Shown here: in pieces, positions 16,614 through 25,361 of the stretch
Position numbering within the stretch: the first letter of the stretch is position 1
How the letters are laid out: the number at the start of each line of letters is the position of its first letter
Program-made: the position numbers and the translations under genes
From: JBBDIM01 sp040880405
GTDB lineage: Bacteria > Planctomycetota > Planctomycetia > Pirellulales > Pirellulaceae
Reading direction: 5' to 3'
Length of the DNA stretch: 48,798 nt
NCBI GenBank assembly: GCA_040880405.1
Contig: JBBDIM010000021.1
Coordinates: forward strand, 1 to 48,798
The notes under the pieces: generated by a model
What the model saw: the letters and a program-made list of their open reading frames with translations, nothing else
The model's database searches: none
What the model was told of the DNA's origin: nothing

Positions 16614-17894
16614 ATGTTGAGCCTTGTCTACAGTTTGACGAACCTGGGCGTGCTAAGTCTCGCCGGGCTGGCGCTCTTGATTCTGGTGGCTCAGCGGGAG
16701 CGGCAGCAGAAGCGACTGGCCAGTGATCCGATCCGAGCGGGCTTACGCCTAGCGGGCTGGATCCTTGTTTGGCTGGGGGTGTTCGGGTTTTTGCTGGGGG
16801 TCACCGGTTTCTTCGCGGTGATCATCCTGCCCGCCGTCGGCGTAATGGCGGTGATGGTCCGCTCTCGGGTTCGGCACGCGGAGGATCAGTTGGTCTTTTC
16901 GACCGTTGCGACGAGTATCCAGCACGAAATCGCCCTCGTGGAAAGCCTGCGGGGGTTGGGCTTGGAGATGGGTGGCGAGACCGGGCGACGGCTCAGAGTG
17001 CTGGTGCGGGGTCTGGCTGGCGGCATGGAATATCGCGAGGCGGCCTACCAGGCCGATCTGAAACCTTCGCGGGAAGCGGATTTGGCCCTCGATCTGGGGC
17101 ATCGACATGGGCATCTGCCACAACTGCTGCGGGATCTCTCGGGAGAGCATGCGGAATTGGATCGATACACCCGCCCTTACCTTGATCGGGTCTTCGGGTT
17201 CGCCCTTTCGGCCCTGGCCCTCACAATCATTTGTGTGGGGTTAATGGGCTTTATGTTAATAAAGCTGGTCCCCACGTTTCAAATGATTCTGGATGATTTC
17301 GGCCTCGTCGCCACCCCTCCGTTCGAATTCGCGATTACCCTCGCGAACACCTATGTGCTTTACGCTCCGTTGATGATGCCGCTGCTGACGGTGTTGGGGG
17401 CTTATTTCTTTCTGTTTACGCTGTACTACATCGGTTGGATGCGACGATTGCCATGGGGCATTCGTTGGCTGCATGGACCGCTCGAGGAGGCGCGGTTCTT
17501 GACCTCTGTGGCATCGATTATCGAAGCCGATATCCCGCTCGCGTCGGCCCTTCCAACGGTGGCCGAGGCGTATCGTCACGACCTGATGGCCCGGCGACTG
17601 GAGCAGTTAGCGGAAGAGGAAATGACCGGAGGAGTCTGGATCGACGCGCTCGTCCGTGGGAAGATCGTAACCAAGGGGGAGGCGGAGTTGTTACGCCCGG
17701 CCGCCTTGGCGGGCAACCTTCCTTGGGTACTGCGTCAAGTCGCGCTGGGAAAAATGCGACGCAACGCCCTTCGCCTGCAACCTTTTCTGGATACATGGAT
17801 TCCGCTGCTGATCGGTTTTTTGGGGTTCCATGTGTTTTTGGTGATGTCCATGTTGATTGATATGCTCTCCGGATTGGTATTGAATTTATCGTAA
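16614..17894 (+). CDS. GspF/PilC-like inner-membrane platform protein 3 (divergent)
   Basis: 426 residues. Begins with an extra membrane segment (~5-26) and two closely spaced helices (~42-80). An F-like domain follows (~95-190, including GLAGGMEYREAAYQADL), then helices (~200-225, ~255-285), a second F-like domain (~300-390) and a terminal helix (~398-420). It is the longest and most divergent of the three and is 22 bp after gene 2. The extra N-terminal helices are unusual for GspF. Assignment rests on the repeated helical domain pattern and operon position. Confidence 0.75.
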   Translation: MLSLVYSLTNLGVLSLAGLALLILVAQRERQQKRLASDPIRAGLRLAGWILVWLGVFGFLLGVTGFFAVIILPAVGVMAVMVRSRVRHAEDQLVFSTVATSIQHEIALVESLRGLGLEMGGETGRRLRVLVRGLAGGMEYREAAYQADLKPSREADLALDLGHRHGHLPQLLRDLSGEHAELDRYTRPYLDRVFGFALSALALTIICVGLMGFMLIKLVPTFQMILDDFGLVATPPFEFAITLANTYVLYAPLMMPLLTVLGAYFFLFTLYYIGWMRRLPWGIRWLHGPLEEARFLTSVASIIEADIPLASALPTVAEAYRHDLMARRLEQLAEEEMTGGVWIDALVRGKIVTKGEAELLRPAALAGNLPWVLRQVALGKMRRNALRLQPFLDTWIPLLIGFLGFHVFLVMSMLIDMLSGLVLNLS

Positions 17895-17925
17895 CCCCGC
17901 GCGTGGGATATTCGTGAAGGCGGAA

Positions 17926-18405
17926 ATGCGAATAACGAAACGACAACACGGATTCACGGTCACCGAGGTGATCGTGGCCTTTGCGCTGGTGGGTGTGCTG
18001 TTGGCCGCGATCTCGTCGTTTGGCGCGCTGCAATCGGTCCGCGGGAAACTTTCCGAGCAGCGGCTCGTCGCCAGCCAGGAACTGGCCAACCGCGGAGCGG
18101 AGATCGCCGCCACGCAGTACGAGGCACTGACCGAAGACTGGGCCGAGACCCTCCGAATCCATCCCAGCCATGCAGCGCTGCTCGAGCGTTTCCACTGGGA
18201 AATCACCATCCAAGAGATCGACCAACCGGCGGCCGGAAAACGGATCGACTGGGCCTTGGTTCCCGATTCACCCCATTTGCCGACCTATCGGCTGAGTACC
18301 TGGAAATTTGCCCGCGACTCCGCCACGCGCGAGGCGGAGACCACGGCAGCGTCGGCGGCGGAAGTAGGGAGATCGAAAGCGGTTGCCGAGGAGGATCAGC
18401 CATGA
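17926..18405 (+). CDS. Prepilin-like protein 1 (type IV/II pseudopilin)
   Basis: 159 residues. The N terminus KRQHG|FTVTEVIVAFALVGV is a class III signal: cleavage after Gly9, Phe at +1, Glu at +5, then a hydrophobic helix. The globular part (~40-159) is short with a charged tail. The ATG at 17926 follows AAGG with 6-nt spacing and fits the short leader; a GTG at 17914 is the alternative. The end overlaps the next gene by 4 bp. A minor pseudopilin of the GspI type is possible. Confidence 0.8.
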   Translation: MRITKRQHGFTVTEVIVAFALVGVLLAAISSFGALQSVRGKLSEQRLVASQELANRGAEIAATQYEALTEDWAETLRIHPSHAALLERFHWEITIQEIDQPAAGKRIDWALVPDSPHLPTYRLSTWKFARDSATREAETTAASAAEVGRSKAVAEEDQP

Positions 18406-18902
18406 GCACAGAACTCCGATGCGGTCAATCATTGCGGCGCGGCACGACGTTGGTCGAGGTTCTGTTGATGACCGCTTTGCTGACCATGCTGATCGGCTTC
18501 TCGGTGACCTTGCTGGCCAGAAGTATGCGGATCTCCGGCGAGAGCCAGCAACTGCAGGACCGACATCTCGGGGTTTATCGCCTGGCGGAGAATTTCCGGG
18601 AAGATCTCCGGCTCGCTGATTCGTGGGAGATCGTATCGCCCGGCGAGCTGCGATTCAACTTGCCTGGCCACACCGTAAAGTATCTCGCGGCGGAACATGA
18701 AGTGCAGCGTCAGCAGCGGGGCACCGAGGACCTGGACGACACCTTTCGCTTGCCTCGGAGTGAAGTTCGCTTCGAGGCAGCCGATTCGGGGCCGCTCACG
18801 CTACTGATTGAGACCGAAGTGGGACCGGATGTGGCGGGGCAAAAGGATGAACGGTCGGTCGCGATGCGGCAACTGCGGATCGAAGGGTGGAAGTCGCCAT
18901 GA
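18402..18902 (+). CDS. Prepilin-like protein 2 (GspJ-like minor pseudopilin)
   Basis: 166 residues. The leader MSTELRCGQSLRRG is followed by TTLVEVLLMTALLTMLIG: Gly14 before the cleavage site, Thr at +1, Glu at +5. The globular part begins with the helix RMSISGESQ-like stretch and ends in beta strands, as in GspJ-type minor pilins. It overlaps the previous stop (ATGA) and the next start by 4 bp, which implies translational coupling. Confidence 0.75.
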   Translation: MSTELRCGQSLRRGTTLVEVLLMTALLTMLIGFSVTLLARSMRISGESQQLQDRHLGVYRLAENFREDLRLADSWEIVSPGELRFNLPGHTVKYLAAEHEVQRQQRGTEDLDDTFRLPRSEVRFEAADSGPLTLLIETEVGPDVAGQKDERSVAMRQLRIEGWKSP

Positions 18903-19318
18903 AATGTCCTGGGAAGATGACGGTGCCCCGTCGCGAGGGGACCGCCGTGTTGGTGGTGATCGTCGCCTTGGTGGTTGCCACGTCGATCGCGGCTTTGGCA
19001 TTGCGGGCTTTCGTGGTCCGCGATCAGCAGGCACGCATTCAACTTGAGGTAATCCAGGCGGATCAATGGGTCGCGGCCGGCAGATCGCTGGTCCGCGCTC
19101 GCTTGGCGGCCGATTCCGCCTACGAGGGCGAAACCTGGGAACTGCCTCCGGAGAATTTGCCAAGGGGCGGGACAGCCCAAGTAGAGATTGCGATGGCTGA
19201 GACAAATCCCGACCAGCCAGCGCTGGAAATCATGGTCACTTATCAGACTCACACCGGTCAACGCATTACTCGGCGGCAAGTGGTGCCGTCCCTTTTGAGT
19301 ACGGAGAATTCCGAATGA
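18899..19318 (+). CDS. Prepilin-like membrane-anchored protein 3 (GspK/PilX-like)
   Basis: 139 residues starting at the ATG at 18899, which overlaps the previous stop. The leader PRREG is followed by TAVLVVIVALVVATSIAALAL, a pilin-like helix, but the +5 position lacks Glu (V/L). Loss of Glu+5 is typical of GspK-like tip pilins, which often begin RRRGxALLLVL. The globular domain is far smaller than GspK. It overlaps the DUF1559 gene by 4 bp. Confidence 0.7.
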   Translation: MKCPGKMTVPRREGTAVLVVIVALVVATSIAALALRAFVVRDQQARIQLEVIQADQWVAAGRSLVRARLAADSAYEGETWELPPENLPRGGTAQVEIAMAETNPDQPALEIMVTYQTHTGQRITRRQVVPSLLSTENSE

Positions 19319-20367
19319 GATCGACAGCGCGCTACGCGTTCACGCTTGTGGAATTGTTGGTGGTGATCGCCATCATTGGGGTACTGGTTTCCCTGTTGTT
19401 GCCGGCGGTCCAGCAAGCGAGGGAAACGGCCCGCCGGACCCAATGCGCAACTCATCAGGGCCAACTGCTGCTAGCCTTACACAACTACGAGTACGCCCAC
19501 CTGCATTACCCGGCCGGCACCATCAACGCGGAAGGCCCCATCCGTAACGAGCCGCGCGGATACCATCACAACTGGATCAGCGGAATCCTGCCGTTCATTG
19601 AGGAACAAGTCGCGCACAAGCACATCGACTTTAACGTGGGGGTCTACCATGCAAATCAGGCCGCGGTTCGCCAGTTGGAAATCAGTTTATTGGAGTGCCC
19701 TTCCAGTCCCTACTATTCGGATTCGATCGCGGTCAGTCATTACGTGGCGATTCACAACCACTGCGAACTACCAATCGACACCGACAACACCGGGGTCTTT
19801 TTCCTCAATAGCCGGACGAAGTCGCGTGAGGTCTCCGACGGGCTCGCCCATACGATGTTCATTTCCGAGCGAAAGGCGACCGATAGCCAACAGGAATTGG
19901 GCTGGCTGTCCGGCACCCGGGACACCTTGCGCAATACTGGGCAGAGGCTCAACTCCGACGACGCGATTCTCGTTCCGGGATTTGGAAATGACCCGGTATT
20001 CCAGCAAATGTTGGCCGGGACGCACGATCCGCAAGGAATCGGGGTCGACGTTGATGAGGAAGAGGAGGACAGCCCCGACCTTGAGGAGCCCGCGGCGAAT
20101 GATGATCAACCCCAGCCCGACGCGAGCGGGAAAACCCCGGCCGACTTTTCCGACTTTACCCAGACGCACGGTACGCCACCGCTCTTGGGCCAGCTTCCGG
20201 GCGATCCGCGTCTCTACGTCGGCCCGATTGGCAGTTACCATCCCAACGTCGCGGTGATCGGCTTGGGAGATGGGTCGGTACGGGTCCTGACCGAGACGAT
20301 CGATGGTGTCGTGTTTCGGCAATTAGGACATAAATCGGACGGACAGCTTCGCAAGGGGAATCCCTGA
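19315..20367 (+). CDS. DUF1559 family prepilin-type protein
   Basis: 350 residues. N terminus MRSTARYA|FTLVELLVVIAIIGVLVSLL with Ala rather than Gly before the cut, Phe+1 and Glu+5, then PAVQQARETARRTQC, the diagnostic DUF1559 continuation. Later conserved parts are HNYEYAHLHYPAG, LECPSSP, SDGLAHTMFISE and the C-terminal VIGLGDGSVR ... ETID. Residues ~240-275 are an acidic insertion. The family is greatly expanded in planctomycetes and thought to be exported and assembled as pseudopilins; this copy lies inside a pilus-type operon. Confidence 0.92.
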   Translation: MRSTARYAFTLVELLVVIAIIGVLVSLLLPAVQQARETARRTQCATHQGQLLLALHNYEYAHLHYPAGTINAEGPIRNEPRGYHHNWISGILPFIEEQVAHKHIDFNVGVYHANQAAVRQLEISLLECPSSPYYSDSIAVSHYVAIHNHCELPIDTDNTGVFFLNSRTKSREVSDGLAHTMFISERKATDSQQELGWLSGTRDTLRNTGQRLNSDDAILVPGFGNDPVFQQMLAGTHDPQGIGVDVDEEEEDSPDLEEPAANDDQPQPDASGKTPADFSDFTQTHGTPPLLGQLPGDPRLYVGPIGSYHPNVAVIGLGDGSVRVLTETIDGVVFRQLGHKSDGQLRKGNP

Positions 20368-20840
20368 TGGTCACGCCACGCTACAAGACCCCGACATTCG
20401 GGCTCGCCTCGCTGATGGTCCTAGTCGCCTTCATGGCGGTCCTGACGTTTGTGACGACTCCGCTGGTTCGGGCCCTGGAAAATCAAGAATTGCAGAGTCC
20501 GTTCCTGGAAAGTGGCGGCGTCTCTTACCTGATGATCCTGGGGATGTTGGGGATGATCCTCGGGGGCTCGCTGGGACTTTGCGGTCGCCAGCGATTGCTC
20601 ATGCTCCCGGCCGGGATGGTACTAGGGGCGTTCCTGGGTGGCGGGGCGACCGTGCTGCTAATCACCCCGATGCCGCTTTCATCCATCGTGGCGTTATTTC
20701 TCGCCATTACGATCCTGCTGTGGATCGGCTTCGGTACGCTGCACATTCAAGGCCACGCGCCGAATACGGCAAACCCCGCCGGAGCGTTGGTGGAGTGCAT
20801 CCCCGCGGAGAAATTATCCCCGCAAACTTCGGACGAATAA
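20367..20840 (+). CDS. Hypothetical four-helix membrane protein, last gene of the pilin operon
   Basis: 157 residues with four hydrophobic segments (~12-33, ~52-73, ~77-100, ~105-130) and a short soluble tail. The ATG shares its A with the preceding TGA, so it is translationally coupled. No family recognised; placement suggests an accessory membrane factor of the same machine. A weak hairpin plus T-run follows. Confidence 0.65.
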   Translation: MVTPRYKTPTFGLASLMVLVAFMAVLTFVTTPLVRALENQELQSPFLESGGVSYLMILGMLGMILGGSLGLCGRQRLLMLPAGMVLGAFLGGGATVLLITPMPLSSIVALFLAITILLWIGFGTLHIQGHAPNTANPAGALVECIPAEKLSPQTSDE

Positions 20841-20867
20841 GGGACAATGCTTCTCCCGGTCAGCCCT

Positions 20868-20895
20868 CCGCGAGGAGAGCCCCGCGGGATTTTTT
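20868..20895 (+). terminator. Possible intrinsic terminator of the pilin operon
   Basis: CCGCG (20868-20872) pairs with CGCGG (20883-20887), with a 10-nt loop, followed by ATTTTTT. The stem is short, so this is a weak candidate. Confidence 0.35.
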
Positions 20896-20988
20896 AAATC
20901 AATTCGAGGAATCGTCGATCCAGTGGTATAACGGGTTAGATAAGCTCAAACCCCAACCAACGTGGCAATGTCCAGAAGGCTAAGGGAT

Positions 20989-21438
20989 ATGATTGAAACT
21001 GGCGAAGTGAAGATCCTTCTGGTCGAGGATAATACAGCGCACGCCAAACTCATGATGCGTAGCTTGCATCAGTACGAGTCGGTCGGTTCGATTTTACACC
21101 TCAACAATGGCGAGTCGGCCCTCGACTATCTGTTTCGGCGAGGGGACTACGCAACGGTCACCACTTCGCCCAATTTGGTCCTGCTCGACCTACGGCTCCC
21201 CAAATACGATGGCCTGACGGTGCTGAAGACCATTAAGGAGGACAGTGAGTTGAAATCCATTCCGGTGGTTGTGCTCTCCTCTTCCGATACGAAGTCGGAC
21301 ATGATGCAGGCCTACCAGCGGAACGCCAACAGCTATCTCATCAAGCCAATCGACTTCGCGGAGTTCTCGCGGATGCTGCACGATGTGGGACTGTATTGGC
21401 TTTCCTGGAACAAGACTCCGCTGACCTCCTTGAATTAA
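20989..21438 (+). CDS. Single-domain response regulator (Rcp1/CheY-like)
   Basis: 149 residues, all receiver domain: acidic pair in LLVEDN, phospho-acceptor Asp67 in LLDLRLP, Thr/Ser in VLSSSD, Lys in LIKPIDF. The loop FRRGDY and the late FWLSWN-like C terminus match the cyanobacterial phytochrome regulator Rcp1. The start is taken at ATG 20989; ATG 20968 in the same frame is possible. No output domain, so it acts through protein contact. It precedes the hybrid kinase by 36 bp and probably belongs to that pathway. Confidence 0.85.
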   Translation: MIETGEVKILLVEDNTAHAKLMMRSLHQYESVGSILHLNNGESALDYLFRRGDYATVTTSPNLVLLDLRLPKYDGLTVLKTIKEDSELKSIPVVVLSSSDTKSDMMQAYQRNANSYLIKPIDFAEFSRMLHDVGLYWLSWNKTPLTSLN

Positions 21439-21474
21439 CAGCCGCGAGGGTGAAGATTTCGGCTTTGAAGGAGC

Positions 21475-23421
21475 ATGATGAGCAGGATTTTGATTGTCGA
21501 AGACGACGCGGCCCATGCTCGGCTGATCCAACGCGCGCTCAAGGCGGAAGGAGATCCGTTTGAAATCCAAACCGTCTTCACCCTAGCCGCCGCTAGAGCG
21601 GCCATTGAAGCGGCCGTGCCGGATTTGGTGATCGTCGACCTGCTGCTCCCGGATGGTCGCGGGGTCGACATGCTGGGCGTTCCCAGCGAAACCCCGCAAG
21701 GGCCGTTTCCGCTGGTCATTATTACTAGTCACGGCGACGAACGGACCGCAGTCGAGGCCCTCAAACGGGGCGCGATGGACTACGTCGTGAAGTCGGAAAC
21801 CGGGTTCGCCGACCTGCCTCGCTTGGCTCGCCGGACCATCTCGCAGTGGCGTTTGGCCGAGGAAAAACGAGCGGCGGAAGAAGCGCAGCGGAGTAGCGAG
21901 CGGCGATATCGCACGCTCGTCGACCACGCGCCGATTGCGATTCTCGTGGCGTGTGATGATACGATCGTCATGGCCAACAATACCGCCATCCGTTTTTTGG
22001 GTGCCGCGAGCGAGACCGATGTGGTCGGCAACCGCGTCGATCGGTTCTGGGAGATCGCCGATGGTTCTCCCCTGGTCCCCGAGGCCGATGGCTTGTTGCC
22101 CGACCAGCGCCCCACGGAGCTTATCGAGCAACGGTTTCGCCGCTACGACGGTCATTATTTCGATGTCGAAGTGGTCCGCACCAAGGTTGACTATTACGGT
22201 CGTCCGGCCGCCCAGATCGTGTTTCAGGACATCACCCACCGCAAACGAGCCGAACTGGGGCTGCGGATTCGTGATCGAGCGATTGCCTCGGCCAGCGACG
22301 GGATTTTTATCGTGCAACTGGCCGAGGATGGTCCGCGGATCGTCGACGGCAATCAGGCGTTCTCCCGGATCTTTGGCCGCGATCAGGAGAGCATTCTTCG
22401 TGTAGGCATGGCCCTGCTGAAGTTCGACCCGCGCGATCGCGCCAGCGAGAAGCGGATTGGCGAGGCGATCAAGCATGGTCGTTCGGCCCGCGAGACGGTT
22501 CGCCTGCCGCCCCGTGAGGAGAACGAGATTTGGGTCGAGATTTCGATCTCGCCGGTCCAGGTCGTACACGGTAAGACGACACACGTGGTGGGCGTAGTCC
22601 ACGATATCTCCGAGAAGGTGGCCGCCGAGGCGGAAATCCGTCGCCGCAACGCCGAGCTGGCCCATTTCCTCAGGCTGACAACCATGGGTGAAATGGTGGC
22701 CGGAATCGCCCACGAGGTGAACCAGCCACTCTACGCGATTTCGAATTACGCCGGCACCTGCGAGAACCTGCTCCGCACCGGCGGCGAGGGGGATATCACC
22801 AATGTTTCCAACTGTGTCCAAAAAATCGGAGAACAGGCCCGCCGCGCGGGAGAAATCATCCGCCGGTTGCGCAATTTCGTCAGCCACACGACACCTCAGG
22901 TCGAGATGGTGGGCGTGTTGGATCTGGTTTCCGAGGCGGTTGCCCTGCTGGCCCCCTTGCTCAAGGAACAGGGAGTTGACGTGCAAATCGAGGTCCCAAA
23001 CAATATGGTCGGGGTCGTGGTTGATCGTGTTCAGATCGAGCAGGTTTTAATAAACCTGGTCACGAACGCGGTCGATGCGATGCAATCTCCAGGCACAAAA
23101 CGTGAGATTGAGATTTCGGCCCAGACCGTCGAAGGGCACCCGCCAACCGGCGAAGAGGTCGAACCTTGTGTGGAAATCACGGTTCGAGACCATGGCGAGG
23201 GTTTGCCCGCCGGGATCGATATTTTCGAAGCGTTCCGCTCTACCAAAAAGGGCGGAATGGGCATGGGGCTGGTCATCAGCCGGACGATCGTCGAGTCGCA
23301 TGGTGGCAAAATTAAAGCCGCCTCCGCCCAGGGCGAGGGAACCTTGTTTTCATTTACGCTACCAACCTCATTCAAGCAGGTGGATGGATATGTCGGCGAC
23401 ACCAACCGTGTTTGTGATTGA
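21475..23421 (+). CDS. Receiver-PAS-PAS-histidine kinase (FixL-like kinase core)
   Basis: 648 residues. An N-terminal receiver (~1-120, Asp55 in VDLLLPDG) is followed by PAS 1 (~145-260), PAS 2 (~265-390) and a HisKA box with His413 in GIAHEVNQPLYAISN. The HATPase_c domain has INLVTNAVDAM (N box), VRDHGEGLPAG (G1) and KKGGMGMGLVISRTIVESHGG (G2). The H box and G2 sequence are of the FixL/DctB class. No transmembrane helix, so it is cytosolic; no heme-binding His is obvious in the PAS domains. The N-terminal receiver is unusual for FixL and could receive phosphate from another kinase. Confidence 0.9.
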   Translation: MMSRILIVEDDAAHARLIQRALKAEGDPFEIQTVFTLAAARAAIEAAVPDLVIVDLLLPDGRGVDMLGVPSETPQGPFPLVIITSHGDERTAVEALKRGAMDYVVKSETGFADLPRLARRTISQWRLAEEKRAAEEAQRSSERRYRTLVDHAPIAILVACDDTIVMANNTAIRFLGAASETDVVGNRVDRFWEIADGSPLVPEADGLLPDQRPTELIEQRFRRYDGHYFDVEVVRTKVDYYGRPAAQIVFQDITHRKRAELGLRIRDRAIASASDGIFIVQLAEDGPRIVDGNQAFSRIFGRDQESILRVGMALLKFDPRDRASEKRIGEAIKHGRSARETVRLPPREENEIWVEISISPVQVVHGKTTHVVGVVHDISEKVAAEAEIRRRNAELAHFLRLTTMGEMVAGIAHEVNQPLYAISNYAGTCENLLRTGGEGDITNVSNCVQKIGEQARRAGEIIRRLRNFVSHTTPQVEMVGVLDLVSEAVALLAPLLKEQGVDVQIEVPNNMVGVVVDRVQIEQVLINLVTNAVDAMQSPGTKREIEISAQTVEGHPPTGEEVEPCVEITVRDHGEGLPAGIDIFEAFRSTKKGGMGMGLVISRTIVESHGGKIKAASAQGEGTLFSFTLPTSFKQVDGYVGDTNRVCD

Positions 23422-24028
23422 TGACGATCCCGCGGCGCGGGAATCGATCGGGATGTTAATAACCTCGCAAGGCATGGCCGTCGAGACCTTCCCCTCGGCC
23501 GAGGCCTTCCTGGAAAGCTACCGACCCGACCGCTCCGGGTGCGTAGTAACCGATATGAAGATGCTGGAGATCAGCGGCGTCGAGCTGCAGCAGCGTTTGC
23601 TCCAAATGGGAGAACGGATCCCGGTGATCTTGATTTCCGCTTATGCCAACACCCGGATCGCGGTCGAGGCGATGCGGGCCGGGGCGATTACCTTCCTGGA
23701 AAAACCATGCCAGCAGGACGAGATCCTGGAGGCGGTTCGCGAGGCCCTTGCCCTGGACGCCAAGTGGCGTTCCGAAGCGGGCGAAGCGGTAATCGCCGAA
23801 GGCAACTACGCCAAGCTGAATGCCGGCGAGCGGGAGGTCATGAAACTGATGATGGAAGGGAAAGCCAATAAGGTGATCGCCAACCGTCTCGATGTCAGTC
23901 TCCGCACCGTCGAGGCCCGCCGCCACAATGTGTTCAAAAAAATGGATGTCGACAACATCCCGGACCTGGTCCGCCAAGCCATGAAGATCGAAGAGCTGAA
24001 GGACACCATGGATTCCCCGCCAGCCTAG
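23390..24028 (+). CDS. FixJ/NarL family response regulator
   Basis: 212 residues. Receiver (~1-120): FVIDDDP, phospho-acceptor Asp55 in VVTDMKM, Ser/Ala in LISAYAN, Lys in FLEKP. It is followed by a LuxR-type helix-turn-helix (~145-205: LNAGEREVMKLMMEGKANKVIANRLDVSLRTVEARRHNVFKKM). The start is ATG 23390, 32 bp inside the kinase gene, implying translational coupling; ATG 23384 is the alternative. It is the natural partner of the upstream FixL-like kinase; DNA targets unknown. Confidence 0.92.
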   Translation: MSATPTVFVIDDDPAARESIGMLITSQGMAVETFPSAEAFLESYRPDRSGCVVTDMKMLEISGVELQQRLLQMGERIPVILISAYANTRIAVEAMRAGAITFLEKPCQQDEILEAVREALALDAKWRSEAGEAVIAEGNYAKLNAGEREVMKLMMEGKANKVIANRLDVSLRTVEARRHNVFKKMDVDNIPDLVRQAMKIEELKDTMDSPPA

Positions 24029-24050
24029 TGTTACGTTGCATCTTGAGTTT

Positions 24051-24087
24051 TGGGTGGCACTGGCGGCTTGTCCGGCGAGTACCACCC
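24051..24087. repeat. Imperfect GGGTGGCAC hairpin
   Basis: TGGGTGGCACTGGCGG pairs imperfectly with CCGGCGAGTACCACCC across a short loop (GGCTTGT region). It lies 23 bp after the regulator stop, where a transcript end is expected, but has no T-run. GGGTGGCAC fragments recur at 9332 and 40480. Confidence 0.5.
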
Positions 24088-24127
24088 GTCGCCGTTTTCA
24101 ATCCACTTTCCATCCGAGAAGTTCACC

Positions 24128-25273
24128 ATGACTCACACCCTCTTGCGTCGTCAGTTTCTTGCCCTCTCCACCGCCTCCACTTTGGCCGCCTTGTTACCCC
24201 GTGTTGCTCGGGCGGAGGGCATCACACCCGAGGCAAAAGTCGCCGATGGTATTGCCTGGTTCGATGTCCAGAAGTGGGGCGTTGAAGGAAAGGGTTGGGA
24301 CGACACCGCGCGGTACTTCGATCGGTTGCCAAGTAAAGCAGAGGCAACCGTGCGCAAGCCAGTGTGGGATTTGAGTCGTCATTCGGCCGGGATGCTGGTT
24401 CGGTTTGAAACCGACGCCCCCGCGATCCATGCCAAGTATCGGCTGCTCAGCAGTCGTCTGGCGATGCCCCACATGCCGGCCACGGGGGTCAGTGGGCTCG
24501 ATCTGTATGCCCGCGACGAGCAAGGCCGTGATCGCTGGCTGGCGGTGACTCGGCCGACCTCGCAAGAGATCAATGTCCCTCTGATCGGCAACATCGACGC
24601 GCCGGCGGAGGGCAACCGCAGGCTCTACACGCTCTACTTGCCGCTTTACAACGGCGTCGAGTCGCTAGAGATCGGCGTGCCCGAGGGTAAGGTCTTCCAG
24701 GCTGTTGCTCCGCGCGAGGAGAAGCCGGTGGTATTTTACGGAACTTCGATCATGCACGGGGCCTGTGCCTCGCGTCCCGGAATGTCGATCAGTGGAATCC
24801 TCGGACGTCGGCTCAATCGTCCGGTGATCAATCTCGGGTTCTCCGGCAATGGACGCTTGGAAGCGGAAGTGGGAGAGCTGCTGTGCGAGCTCGATCCGGC
24901 GGTCTATGTCATCGACTGCCTGCCAAATGTCGGTGCGGCCGAGGTGAGCCAGCGAACCGAGCCGTTGGTCAAGCAGCTTCGTGCGGCCCGGCCCGAGACG
25001 CCGATCCTGTTGGTCGAGGACCGTTCCTATACCAACGCCCCGTTTCTGCGGTCGGCCCGAGAGCGCAACTCGAGCAGCCGCGCCGCGTTTCAAGCGGCTT
25101 ATGAAAACTTGCAGGCCGCCGGAGTGAAGAACCTGCACTATCTAGAGGGTGCCAACCTACTGGGCGAAGACGGCGAAGCGGCGACCGACGGTTCCCACCC
25201 CAGCGACCTGGGAATGATGCGCTACGCCGACGCCTACGAGCCGGTTCTCAAATCGATTTTGAACGCGGGTTGA
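24128..25273 (+). CDS. SGNH/GDSL-type hydrolase with GxDLY N-terminal domain, Tat-exported
   Basis: 381 residues from ATG 24128. The signal LLRRQFLALSTASTLAALLP is twin-arginine-like with cleavage near ARAEG. Residues ~40-190 are a beta domain with the GLDLYAR motif of the GxDLY family. The SGNH domain (~195-375) has the nucleophile Ser207 in VVFYGTSIMHG, block II Gly-Asn in GFSGNG, Asn in DCLPN and the Asp354/His357 pair in DGSHPSD. It is predicted to cleave an ester in exported polysaccharide or lipid. It stands alone and ends before a strong terminator. Confidence 0.9.
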   Translation: MTHTLLRRQFLALSTASTLAALLPRVARAEGITPEAKVADGIAWFDVQKWGVEGKGWDDTARYFDRLPSKAEATVRKPVWDLSRHSAGMLVRFETDAPAIHAKYRLLSSRLAMPHMPATGVSGLDLYARDEQGRDRWLAVTRPTSQEINVPLIGNIDAPAEGNRRLYTLYLPLYNGVESLEIGVPEGKVFQAVAPREEKPVVFYGTSIMHGACASRPGMSISGILGRRLNRPVINLGFSGNGRLEAEVGELLCELDPAVYVIDCLPNVGAAEVSQRTEPLVKQLRAARPETPILLVEDRSYTNAPFLRSARERNSSSRAAFQAAYENLQAAGVKNLHYLEGANLLGEDGEAATDGSHPSDLGMMRYADAYEPVLKSILNAG

Positions 25274-25295
25274 TTACTGACATACCGCGCAAACG

Positions 25296-25324
25296 AAAGG
25301 ACCGCGGCAATCGCGGTCCTTTGT
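25296..25324. terminator. Strong bidirectional terminator hairpin
   Basis: AAAGGACCGCG (25296-25306) is an exact complement of CGCGGTCCTTT (25312-25322) with a 5-nt loop. It lies between the SGNH gene (+) and the convergent HhH gene (-). The A-run on one side and T-run on the other fit transcription ends in both directions. Confidence 0.8.
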
Positions 25325-25361
25325 GATGTTACTACGGAAGCAGTTTCGGCGAGATAGACGG

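Noticed and set aside
21583..22986. 467-codon minus-strand frame opposite the histidine kinase
   Set aside because: Shadow of the kinase frame; composition (Gly, Arg, His) without motifs.
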